Assembly (NCBI GenBank): GCA_003586115.2
Contig: QVOM02000023.1
Location: 4,645,211 to 4,709,210 of the forward strand
Length of the DNA: 64,000 nt
Direction: 5' to 3'
From: Salvator merianae
Taxonomy: Eukaryota; Chordata; Lepidosauria; Squamata; Teiidae
The stretch's first letter is position 1. Each line of letters begins with the position of its first letter. Positions 35,960 through 45,485 of this stretch are shown here, piece after piece. Under the pieces are notes generated by a model. The model was not told where the DNA came from. It did not search any database and worked only from the letters and a program-made list of their open reading frames with translations. A program made the translations under genes and the position numbers.

Positions 35960-36530
35960 CGACAGTTCCTCTTGAATCAACATTCAGCCCGGCAGGGCAG
36001 CGTAAATTAATGTCGGACATCCAAGCCATGTGTGACACCAGATGAGAACATATTTTCAAATATGAAATCCAGAATATTGTAACCTTTCCTGGCCGTCCTG
36101 AAGGGCCCGCGAAAGCGTCGCTCCCTTCTCGTGTTTTTTTAGTGCCGTTCTTTCCTAATGCTTTGCTGTAAATTCTCGCTGCTTGATTGGTGCCAAGGCA
36201 TTAGTCCTGGGTAACTTAATTCTCATGAACGGCATTAGACGCCAGTGCGAAGGCATTAAAAGCACACTTAGCATTCTCTCTTTCAAATGCCAGCCATTTA
36301 AACGCCTCTGTTTTCCGCCATGGATTGTATTTCAAATGGCACAAAAACAACCCTTTATTGACATGGATGAAATTAACAACAGGATTTGTTTTGGAGCACT
36401 CTGTGTTTTATTTGCTTTCTGCAGAATGGTAAATTGCATTCCAAACCGAAGTCCACAAGCCATTAGCTGCGTGCAGACTCTCAGATGGAAATTTACAAAG
36501 TTGGCGGACGGGTTTGAGCAAAAGACGCTT
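35960..36530. promoter_or_regulatory. Possible conserved noncoding element (weak)
   Basis: About 570 bp of non-repetitive intron with features common in deeply conserved elements: TAAT/ATTA cores (CTTAATTCTCATGAACGGC, TGGTAAATTGCATTC), a TTTCAAATGG, and no simple repeats. It is bounded by a CR1 copy and the dispersed repeat cluster. This is inference only. Confidence 0.3.
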
Positions 36531-37004
36531 CCAGATTGATTTTCTGACTGGGGGGCAGGTGCGAGAAGTTTGTGGGGTGCCTGGATGTTGAGCCAATTCC
36601 CGTCTCTTTGCACAGAATTTGTGTTCACACACACGTTCTAGCTGGGTGGTGTTGGCACTCCCCTCACTTGCGTTTGTGGACACTTCTTGACAGTTTTTGT
36701 AATTTCACGTTTGATAGACAACACTTACCTGCATGACTGGCTGAGTGTATTGTTTGGAATTAGACGCTCCTGAATTCATTGACAGCAAGGAAATAAGGGT
36801 GGAAAATCAGTAATGCCTATAGGCAGGTATCTCTGTACACGTAGCACATTCGTTAGTCCATGAATGCAGAAACAGGGACTCCCGTCCTCTTTGTAGTTGG
36901 TGTGTTTGTGCTGAGTTGAAAACAGAAGCCCACTGGGAGTACAAAATGCCTTGCCAATTTAAGTGATGTGCTCCCTCCAGAAAAGGCAGGTGTGTGTGAG
37001 TGCT

Positions 37005-37912
37005 GACTGAGACAGGCAGGGCGCCTATAAAGGCCATTTGCAGGGAGTTGGGAGCAGGTGAAGGTTTTGTCTTTGTCTTTTGCTTGAGAGGCCCAGAAGC
37101 AATTGGTGGGCCACTGGGTGAGACAGGATGCTGGACTAGATGGGCTGTGGCCTGATCCAGCAGCACTCCTCTTAATTCATAGAGGATAGGTGTATCAATG
37201 GCTACTAGAATAGATGCCAAGGTACCACCTCCAGGTTAGAGAGATAGGCAGGATGCCTCCAAAGGCCATTTGCAGGGAATTGAGATCAGGTGAAGGTTTT
37301 GCCTTCGTCTTCTGCTTGAGATGCCCAGAAGCCATTGGTGGGCCACTGTGTGAGACGGAATGCTGGATTAGATGGCCTCGTATGTTCTTATAAAGAAATT
37401 CATGGAAGTCACATGTATCAATGGCTACTAGAATGGGTACCTGGGTATTGCCTTCAGGTTCAAAAGACAGGCAGGAGGTCTCTAAAGGCCATTTGCAGGG
37501 AGTCGAGAGCACCTTCGTCTTCTGCTTGGGATGCCCAGAAGCCATTGGTGGGCCACTGTGCGAGACAGGATGCTGGACTAGATGGGCTGTGGCCTGATCC
37601 AGCAGGGCTCCTTTTAATTCATGGAGGACAGATGTATCAATGGCTATTAGAATGGATGCGTAGATACTGACTCCAGATTACAGAGAGAAGCAGAATACCT
37701 CTGAAGGCCATTTGCGGGGAGTCGAGAGCAGGTGAAGGTTTTGCCTTTTTCTTCTGCTTGAGATGCCCGGAAGCAATTGATGGGTCACTGGGTAAAACAG
37801 GATGTTGGACTAGATGGGCAGTGACCTGATCCAGCCTGGCTCCTCTTAATTTGTGGAGCACAGGTGTATCAGTGCCTATAGGACTAGATGCCTGGGTGCC
37901 ACCTCCAGGTTG
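37005..37912 (+). repeat. Tandem cluster of a squamate dispersed repeat
   Basis: About four units of roughly 200-240 bp follow one another. Each has 'AGGCAGGATGCCTCTAAAGGCCATTTGCAGGGA', 'GAAGGTTTTGCCTTCGTCTTCTGCTTGAGATGCCCAGAAGC' type phrases, 'CAGGATGCTGGACTAGATGG' and 'CTGATCCAGCAGGGCTCCTC', in the same order. The same family occurs at 1978-2620, 9853-10475, 32520-32885, 38328-38515 and 40600-40790. It is familiar from squamate genomes, but I cannot assign a class. Confidence 0.8.
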
Positions 37913-38327
37913 TGTGAAAGAAGAGCAATAAGTTCAGGTTAAGGGCCTAAGATTGGTGTCTGTACTTTAAGGCTTGATAGCTTAAAACATAAGAGCTGCA
38001 TAAGCTCTTGTGACCTTTGTAACACTTTCATAAAGTAGAATTGTTTAGTATATTAGCTGACACCTACATTAGACCTGAAACGGCTGTTTCAGAGTAAGAA
38101 GGACGCGACCTAACCCTGAAAAGGGAACTTAGGAGCATGCTGACATTAAGGGAGGGTAATGAGATTTCCTGTTATGTAAACATTTGCATTATAAAAGCCT
38201 TTGTTAAATTCCATTCTGGGAGCCCTTCAGCTTTGCTGGGGACTCCCGTAGCGCTTACGTATAGGTTCAAATAAACATATCCTGGCTGATGAATCTTCTC
38301 TCCCTTTGTGAGTATTTTTCTTTAACA
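37913..38327 (+). mobile_element. Solo LTR of an endogenous retrovirus
   Basis: The 415-bp unit begins TGTGAAAG and ends TTTAACA (TG...CA). It is flanked on each side by GTTG (37909-37912 and 38328-38331), a 4-bp target-site duplication. It splits a copy of the dispersed repeat: the left flank ...ACCTCCAGGTTG and right flank GTTGGAGAGGCAGG rejoin to the intact repeat sequence. Inside are a TATA box (38190-38196), a GGGAG...CTCCC segment, and an AATAAA polyadenylation signal (38270-38275). This order (U3 promoter, R, poly(A)) is that of a retroviral LTR on the + strand. No internal viral genes remain. A 4-bp duplication suggests a gammaretrovirus-like (ERV1) source. Confidence 0.85.
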
Positions 38328-38515
38328 GTTGGAGAGGCAGGCAGGATGCCTCTAAAGGCCATTTGCAGGGAGTGGAGAGCAGATGAAGGTTTTGCCTTCA
38401 TCTTCTGCTTGAGATGCCCAGAAGCAATTGGTGGGCCACTGGGTGAGACAGGATGCTGGACTGGATGGGTTGTGGACTGATCCAGCAGGATTCCTCTCAA
38501 GTTCTTACATTCTTA
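38328..38515 (+). repeat. Dispersed squamate repeat, right half split by the LTR
   Basis: It continues the repeat unit interrupted at 37912, from GTTGGAGAGGCAGGCAGGAT to GGATTCCTCTCAAGTTCTTA. It is in the same orientation as the upstream cluster. Confidence 0.8.
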
Positions 38516-39126
38516 TGAGATAGGAAAGAAGGCAGTTGAGAGAGGCCCCATTACTAAAATTCAGCCTAGCATGTGAAAGGTGGCTTCCGTTCAAGGAATG
38601 GTACCTGCACAAGACATCGTGTATGTGTGCCTGCCTGCTTTGGAGTAGCAGGTTACTTTAAAGTAATAAGGGGTTTTGTCCCAGTGATTTTTTAGGAGAT
38701 GGTGGGGAGTATGCCAGAGGAACATAAATTAATCTGAGTGGAATGGGAATACCGTCATCCTTCCCAGAATGTAGCAATTTGGTTCCCACTGTGTTTTAGA
38801 AAGACACATTGTACAAGTACTTTATTCATTTCCCCCCTAACTCCCTGGTTTTCCCCAGGGGTCAATTGCAATGCAAAATTGTTTGCACTACTGCATTATG
38901 CAAGGGACCTTGCATTTTGAAGTCTTGTGACCTGGTGCTGAAGGCCAAGAATTCTTCTTGATGGTGCCAACAACAACAAAAGACACCCCTAGAAATTGCA
39001 TTTCAAGGGAAATTCTGTTGATGCCAGCAGGACTGTCCTTTGAAATATAGCTTCTATTGTTGGCAGAGCGAGGCAAGGATGTATAAAAATCCATCATTTT
39101 TATCCTTGTTTTCATGGTTCCAGAAT

Positions 39127-39455
39127 AGAGATCTGCAGGGAAAAAAATTGTGTGTTCTTTTCACAGTTGAAGTGAATTCCGTTTATTCGTTTCATCGAAG
39201 AACTGAGTTTTTGCACTCGTTTTTGTGCTTCTTCATACAGTAAAACAGCGTTTTTTCCATTGAAAAAGCCCTTTTAATGGACAAAACACGTTGAAAACGC
39301 AAATGTTCCATCAATATTTCATCTTTGCAAGTGTGAGGCAGCTTCTTTTTCTATCAGAGTTTTGGATATGCCAAAGAAACTGTTTTCGTTTCGACACGAA
39401 TACGAAATTTTTGATCGAATTTGCAAAAACGAATCAGATTTTGCACATTTCTATT
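39127..39455. mobile_element. Palindromic element with TGCACATTTCTA end
   Basis: It begins near AGAGATCTGCAGGG and ends GATTTTGCACATTTCTATTC. The interior shows TTTATTCGTTTCATCGAAG in one half and 'TTTTCGTTTCGACACGAATACG' in the other. It resembles the element at 25021-25365. Confidence 0.5.
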
Positions 39456-39865
39456 CCGGAAGGTTTCATGGTTTCCATTGAACTGGTTCATGTGGCGGAA
39501 GCCGTGCATGTTTATTGCATTCACATAATCAACGTGTTTTGCTTGGTTCTCGGAACTGTAATTCTGAGAGTGTTTTGTAACTAGATTTCTTGAGCTGAAT
39601 TTCCTTTCTCCCCCAGGAATTGTTGCAAAGCTGTGAGCGACTCCTTTGTTTGCTGCTTGCTTTCAATTACTGTGAACACTAGGCCTGAGATTTCTTTGTC
39701 TTCCAGTATCTGAAAATAATAATAATAAAAAGAAAATTTGCTAATATTTTACAGTGGTTCCCAAAGATAATTTGGAGAGGATTTCTCCCCCCCCCCTTCT
39801 TTCTTATGAAAGGTGTTCTTTTTCTTTCCTTTCCCATTTTCCCCCACCTTCTGGGTAAAAAGCAG

Positions 39866-40262
39866 ACAAGAACAAATGAAAATTGCAAATAAGCCGTTAG
39901 ATCATCTGAATTCAACCGAGCCAGACAGCTCAAGTGACGATCTTGAGAATAAAAATGAGGAAGATCTTAAGCAGCTGATTATTCAACTGCGAACGGAACT
40001 CCAGCAGCTCAGACAAGTAAATACATTTGAAAAGCAGCACGTTGAATCCAAATCCGCCCGGTCTGGAACGGGAGGACTCGAACTTGAGCCAGCGCTGCAG
40101 GGGCACGCCGAGCCGGAACTGACGAAAGTGGGGAGAAAAGACGCCATGGCGCAAACGATGAGCGGAGCGGGGCTGAGATTGAATGAAGAATACCAGAGCG
40201 AGAGAGCTTGGGCAAAACTTGTGCATCAGGAGACCTTCCTGCATACCAGTAAAATGAACAAA
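39866..40262 (+). CDS. CDK5RAP2: CDK5RAP2 exon: coil plus linker, two possible donors
   Basis: The exon is 397 nt. Its first base completes the Arg codon begun at 33986, then QEQMKIANKPLDHLNSTEPD... through LKQLIIQLRTELQQLRQ (a short coil), and on to GRKDAMAQTMSGAGLRLNEE ... SKMNK. The donor at 40262 is AAA|GTGAGT, phase 0. The second half matches my memory of human 'VGLKDASVQTVATEGDLLRFKHEATREAWEEK', so the long form is ancestral. An internal donor CAA|GTAAAT at 40016 is also phase 0 and would delete 82 codons without a frameshift. The open frame continues by chance into the intron to 40592. Confidence 0.9.
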
Positions 40263-40599
40263 GTGAGTTTGTTTTCACCTTATCAAGCTGATGCTCTGGA
40301 GATGAAAGGTGAATTCATGTCTAAGGGGAGTGAAGAAAAAGGAAGGAAGGAAGGGAAATTACCCAAAGAGTTGGTTGTTGATAAATATGTAAGATATTGG
40401 CACATAAACCCATCGCCTGGTTTTAAAGCTGTGTCTGTATCCTTTCTCAGAATTCCAGAGATGCTTGCTGGTTGTGTATTCACAACTTGCAGCTTCAGTA
40501 TTGGAGACCTCTTTAAGGGCTTTTTAGTTAAACCAAACCCCTTGCACTCTGCTATAGGGAGATGTGCAGGGGTCAAGACGGGCATTGCTTAGGCAGAAG

Positions 40600-40790
40600 C
40601 ATGTAAGAGGAGCGCTGCTGGATCAGGCCACAGCCCATCTAGTCCAACATCCATTTCTCATCCACTGGCCCACCAATTGCTTCTGGGCATCGAAAGCAGA
40701 AGACAAAGGCAAAACCTTCACCTGCTCTCAGCTCCCTGAAAATGGCTTTTAGAGGCATCCCGCCTGTCTCTCCAACCTGGGGATTTTGAA
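40600..40790 (-). repeat. Dispersed squamate repeat, antisense unit
   Basis: On the + strand it reads 'GCTGGATCAGGCCACAGCCC', 'TTGCTTCTGGGCATCGAAAG' and 'CCTGTCTCTCCAACCTGG', the reverse of the 37005 cluster unit. Confidence 0.78.
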
Positions 40791-42099
40791 AAATCTCAAA
40801 GCAGTTAACAAGAACCATTAAAAACAAATATAAAAACAAGCACAGAGTAAAAACACTTTGAAAACAGGCTGGGCCAAGGAAGAAGCAAACTTTCACACAG
40901 GGAATGCCTGAGTAAAAAAACAGGCCTTTAACAGGCATCTGCAAGCTGCAAGTGCAGGTGCCTCAGAAAGAACAGAGGGGAGGGCATTCAAGAGGGAAGG
41001 TGCCACCGCTGAGAAGGCCCAACTGCGAGACCACAGAATCTTGAGAATTTGGATGGCTATTCAATGACAGTTTTTATTGGTGGAACATGGGTTGCAGGTT
41101 TTGCATTGTGTGGAGGGGCTGAGATTACGCCATCCCCAACGCCCCTTTCAGCTTAGTGGTTCCTTGAAGATGCCTTAAGATGCATGCAAGGAATAGATGG
41201 AGAGAGCTGTTAATTCCCATGGCTTTCCCTTTAAAGACATATATATGTGTGTGTGTATGGATGGATGGATGGATGGATGGATAGAAAGATAGACAGATTT
41301 ATATTTCCAGTAGGGGGTTCACACTCTAATCCAGCAAATGAATTCTTACAGCAATCTACATTATATTGCCTCTGGAGACTGTGCTTCTATTCCTCACCAT
41401 TAAGGCTATAATAAGCCATTGATAGACTTCCCTCCACGTAGGTGTCTCATTTTTTCCTCCATGAACCATCAGTGTTAGCGGCTATCACAACATTTGGCGA
41501 TGGTGAATTTCGTAAGTTAATGATGCATTGCGTGGAGAAGTACTTCCCTTCCTTTTTATCCTTTAATGCTAACTTGCAGCGTTCTTGGAAGGATAACATT
41601 GAGATAAGAATGTATAGAAATCTAATTTGTTCAGTCTTTCTGTTCAAAGCCTTGATTTAACAATGGCGGCGATTTTTAATGCAGCCAGGGGAACTCGGTC
41701 CTCTTTCAACCATGCCCAGAGATTTCTGGTCTCAGTTATTACAGGCCTCATAGGCTAAGAAGGTTGAATTCTGTTTTTGTGGGGTTTAAAAGGCCCCTAA
41801 TTTTGCCTTAGCTGGGTTGCTCTATTTTGGGTGATTTAGTTTTTGTGGTCGCACTATGCGAGATTGCTTTTGGCACCTGCTTATTCATTCATTCTGATAT
41901 ATATATCCCGCCTTCTTCCAAAGATCCCAAGATGGAACACACTATTTTCCTACCCCACTGAAATTCCATGGCCAAGTGGAGGGTCAGACTTAGGAATTCT
42001 TAGCTTCTAGCCTGACCCTACAGCTACTACACTGTCCTGATTGTCATATGAAAGTCACAGAGCAGTGGGACATTGTTGTGGTACCATATTGCAGGTTGG

Positions 42100-42550
42100 C
42101 TTTGTGACAGCAAAAAGCCAAATCAGAGTGAAGACCTTGGCTTTTTGACATCATAAAGACAAATCAGAGTGAAGACCTTGGCTTTCTGACATCATAAAGA
42201 CAAATCAGAGTGAAGATCTTGACTTTCTGACATCATAAAGCCAAATCAGAGTGAAGACCGTGGCTTTCTGACATCATAAAGCCAAATCAGAGTGAAGACC
42301 TTGGCTTTTTGACATCATAAAGCCAAATCAGAGTGAAGACCTGGCTTTCTGTCATCATAAAGGCAAATCAGAGAGAAGATCTTGACTTTCTGACATCATA
42401 AAGGCAAATCAGAGAGAAGATCTTGACTTTCTGATGTCATAAAGACAAATCAGAGAGAAGATCTTGAATTTCTGACATCATAAAGTCAAATCAGAGTGAA
42501 GATCTTGAATTTCTGACATCATAAAGCCGAATCAGAGTGAAGACCTTCCA
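42100..42550. repeat. Minisatellite, 41-bp unit, about 11 copies
   Basis: AATCAGAG recurs at 42121, 42162, 42203, 42244, 42285, 42326, 42366, 42407, 42448, 42489 and 42530, a period of 41 bp (one step of 40). Each unit reads roughly AATCAGAGTGAAGACCTTGG CTTTCTGACATCATAAAGCC A. Variants (GTGAAGACC versus GAGAAGATC) are grouped, suggesting local duplication. The array ends about 330 bp before the next exon. Confidence 0.95.
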
Positions 42551-42878
42551 GTCAATACTTTTTGAGAAACTTCTGTTCATTTACAGGTTCCCATTTTTTG
42601 TGGAGGACAGGGTCTTCAGTCAAGAGATCATCATCAAATTTGTTTTATATTCCACCCCATTGCCTATAAGCCTCAGAATGGCTAACAAAATCAAACATAT
42701 ACAGTCAAACTCATATATACTTAAGCTTTACAAACTTTCCTACAGAAACATACATATATAAAAACTGGATTAAAACAAAAAATTGCAGAAGATCTGTGGC
42801 TGGATTTTCTGGGCCAGGCTACGAACTGCTTTCTCATGCTGAATTTGCTCATGAGGCTGTATTCTCTTTAACTTTCAG

Positions 42879-43122
42879 AGCGTTCCTTGCCATGTGTTCA
42901 GAAAATCCCGTTTGCCCGTGTTACTGAAGTCGTCCAGGTCCCTGGGAAGCATCTCCCCAAATGCCCAGGGCCAGAAGCCCGACATGCTCCTTCAGCATCG
43001 CATCTTCACCCTGGATGAAGTCCTGAAGGATGAGCCCGGGTTGCCCCAGCCTGTTCTAGACGAACTACAGTCTAGTGAAGCTGAAAACGAGAGATCAGCC
43101 CAGGATGGGGTATTGCAAGGAG
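42879..43122 (+). CDS. CDK5RAP2: CDK5RAP2 exon with EB1-binding SRLP motif
   Basis: The exon is 244 nt, in at phase 0, out at phase 1 (GGAG|GTAAGT), with acceptor ACTTTCAG. It encodes SVPCHVFRKSRLPVLLKSSR, SLGSISPNAQGQKPDML... and ends ERSAQDGVLQG. KSRLP (SRLP codons 42906-42917), followed by V-L-L-K-SSRSLG, matches the human 'KKSRLPILIKPSRSLG' that docks on EB1 through an SxIP-type motif in a basic, Ser-rich setting. The downstream part (QHRIFTLDEVLKDEPGLPQP) is acidic. I do not recognise it from the human protein, which has instead a coil beginning 'QEVVTQLQSQILELQ' here. Confidence 0.95.
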
Positions 43123-43401
43123 GTAAGTTGGCATTTCACAGTGGAGGGCTGTGTGAAAAGCGTCCCAAATCTCTCTTTATCTTCCAGCTATGATTGTGGC
43201 CAGTTTGGTTCCTGCAGCAGGGCTGGATTTATATAGGTGCCATAAAATTGCAGGATCAAAACATCCGCACCCTGCTCTATCCCTGATCCAAACCCTAATC
43301 TTTCAAAACTGTGCCTTTTTGTACGCTTGCATCTCCTGTGTTTTAAGGAAGTAACCTTATCCTACGAAAACTGTACCCTGCAGTGTTAGTGGGCTAGTTA
43401 G

Positions 43402-43629
43402 ATTGGAGTTTGAGGCCCTTGTCTGCCGTGTAGAGGGGATGAGCGCCCTCTACTGGCCTCTAGCTCCAGTCAACCTAGCTGTTCGAAAGCAAGTAATTGC
43501 AAGTAGATAAACAGGGAGCATCACATTGTGTGATGTGGAAGATAGATAGATGTAAGCCCTCGGGAGAAAAATAACCTTGTAAGCCGCTTTGAGTCAGCTT
43601 CGGCTGAGAAAAGCAGGGTATAAAAACCA

Positions 43630-43669
<40 letters not shown>

Positions 43670-43719
43670 NCTCCTCCTCCTCCTCCTCCTCCTCCTCCTC
43701 CTCCTCCTCCTCCTTCTTC
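43402..43719 (+). mobile_element. Sauria-type SINE, 5'-truncated, with compound microsatellite
   Basis: It begins inside the tRNA-like B box (GGAGTTTGAGGCC) and shares its whole body with the copy at 51152: 'TAGAGGGGATGAGCGCCCTC', 'CAAGTAATTGCAAGTAGATA', 'TAAGCCGCTTTGAGTCAGCT', 'AAAAGCAGGGTATAAAAACC'. The tail is (ATT)n to 43669, one N at 43670, then (CTC)n and (TTC)n. Confidence 0.88.
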
Positions 43720-44299
43720 TTCTTCTTTCCACAACATGCTTTAAAAAAAAAAGTATTCTATCTGTCAAAACTTGATTACCATGTTGGGAAAAAAGATTTG
43801 GAGATGACCTTTTTCTCTTCTCCCACTGCTTTCTTGTAAGTAGCAATTTTACAGGGTACACATTTTTGAAGGATTATGGGCACAAACCTTTATGCGTCTT
43901 GTCCCACCATGACTGTGCCAATCAAAGTCAAATCTGTTCACACCTGTTTGAAAGCTGAAAAGGGTGTGGGTTCAAAACCCAAATCTCCTGTGTCCAATCA
44001 GAAATGGCTCCCAGTGAAATCCCGAGCACATAAGTGATGTTGGAGTTACAAAAAAGAAGGCTCACACAGCTTCTATGTTTTACGCAACAAATATGTTAGC
44101 ATGTAAGTCTGTTAGTGTGGTTGTTTATGTGTGACTTACTTAGGATGCTTCTGTACCACTTCCCTTTAGAAAAATCTCCAAGTGGTCTTAATTATGTGGG
44201 GTTTTTAAATGCTGGTATTTTATATTGTTCTTTGTTTTTCATATTAGCTGTCCTGGGATTCTGATGTAGAGTGTTGAGCAGTGCTCAGTTTTCCCTTCA

Positions 44300-44640
44300 T
44301 ATTTCTCTTGTTGGGTTCCTCCAAGTTATGTCTGACTCCTGGTTGCCTGCATGGGCACCTTTATGCAGTCTTCTTAGCAGAGATACAGAAGTGGTTTGCC
44401 ATGGTCTTCTTCTGAGCAGATGTTGGGGATTGAACCGGCAACCCTCTGCTTTCCAGGCAGTTTGCTCAACCCCTGAGCTACAGACACTCCCAGACTCCAT
44501 GGCCCCCTCTTTGCAGTTTTCTTGGCAGAACTACAGATGTAGTTTGCCATTCCCTACTTCCAGGGAGAGGCTGAGGATTGAACTGGTAATCCATGGTTTT
44601 GCTCTACAGCCACTCCCTCAATGTAGAATGATTTAAAAAT
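44300..44640 (+). repeat. Dispersed repeat with TTTGCCAT core
   Basis: It carries 'GCATGGGCACCTTTATGCAG', 'AGAAGTGGTTTGCCATGGTC' and 'GGGGATTGAACCGGCAACC', then a second partial unit (CTACAGATGTAGTTTGCCAT). The same blocks recur at 45285-45485 and partly at 45760-45940 and 26400-26610. It is an old dispersed family whose class I cannot assign. Confidence 0.55.
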
Positions 44641-45284
44641 CGAATTAATAATAATAATGGTAGTAGTAATGATAATGATAATGACAAATTGCGGGCCTGC
44701 CAAAAAACACCCATGTAGAAATTATTAGGGGCGGGTTGTAAATTGGATTAAAGCGCCAACAAAGGAAGGAAGGGAAATGCTGCCAACCCCAGTTGAGCAC
44801 GATGGGAAGAGAATCCTTCATCTAAAGCCAGTAAAAACAAAACCAAACCAGTAGAGCAACTGCCCCCCAATGTAATTGCAATGCATTGTTGTGCAGAATG
44901 GCTCCATTTCTTGGAGCAGCGTGAGTCATTAAAGCCCTTTCCCTATCCACAATGTTAAAATGATCTACTTTATCTGTCTCCAAGCAAACAAGTGTCTTCA
45001 TAAAAATTTTTAGTGTTCTGCAAGCATCTTATTTATTATACTTATTCTCTTATGCAGCACTTGATCCACAAGAAAAGCACACTGGGGAACCTGGGATAAT
45101 GTGCATAATAAATATGGCACAGGCATTAGCATGTTCTCCGCGGTGAAGCACGCACACACCACCCTCCCATGTGCTGCTGTTTTTTGGAAAAGTAAGGGGA
45201 ATAGAGAGCTGTCAGGCTGGCATGTCAGGGCAAAGGCTGGCATGTCAGGGCAAAGTCTGCAAAAAGACTTGGGAGGTTGTGGTT

Positions 45285-45485
45285 GTGGTTGGGTACCACT
45301 GACTCATGGTCAACTCCTGGTTGACTGCATGGTTACCTCTATGGGAAACTGCATGGAGTTTTCTTGACAGAGGTACAGCAGTGGTTTGCCATTGCCTATT
45401 TCTGAGGAGAGGCTGGGGATTGAACCTGCAACCTTCTGCTTTCCAGGTAGTTTTCTCTACTGCTCAGCTACAACCACTCCTTTTA
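45285..45485 (+). repeat. Dispersed repeat with TTTGCCAT core
   Basis: It contains 'CTGACTCATGGTCAACTCCT', 'CATGGAGTTTTCTTGACAGA', 'GTGGTTTGCCATTGCCTATT' and 'TGGGGATTGAACCTGCAACC'. It is of the same family as 44300-44640. The run 'ACTGCTCAGCTACAACCACT' closes the unit. Confidence 0.6.

Larger units (their letters stand above)
33987..39865. other. Intron of about 5.9 kb
   Basis: It contains a palindromic relic (34331-34675), a short hairpin element (about 34948-35112), CR1 (35199-35693), a non-repetitive CpG-containing stretch (35960-36530), tandem copies of the dispersed squamate repeat (37005-37912 and 38328-38515) split by a solo LTR (37913-38327), and a palindromic element (39127-39455). 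I see no exon. Confidence 0.75.
40263..42878. other. Intron of about 2.6 kb
   Basis: It contains an antisense copy of the dispersed squamate repeat (40600-40790), another repeat family (40790-41040), a GGAT run (41257-41283), a fragment of a LINE-like repeat (about 41480-41640) and a 41-bp minisatellite (about 42100-42550). I see no exon. Confidence 0.75.

Noticed and set aside
40263..40592. Continuation of the 39866 exon's open frame
   Set aside because: The strong donor AAA|GTGAGT at 40262 and the matching phase of the next exon, plus the position of human similarity, place the exon end at 40262. The remainder is intron.
42100..42550. CRISPR-like array
   Set aside because: The 41-bp units are contiguous with no unique spacers, and the host is a vertebrate.
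43475..43861. Arg-rich and Asn-rich frame with X
   Set aside because: It is a translation of the (CTC)n/(ATT)n microsatellite and the N in a SINE tail.
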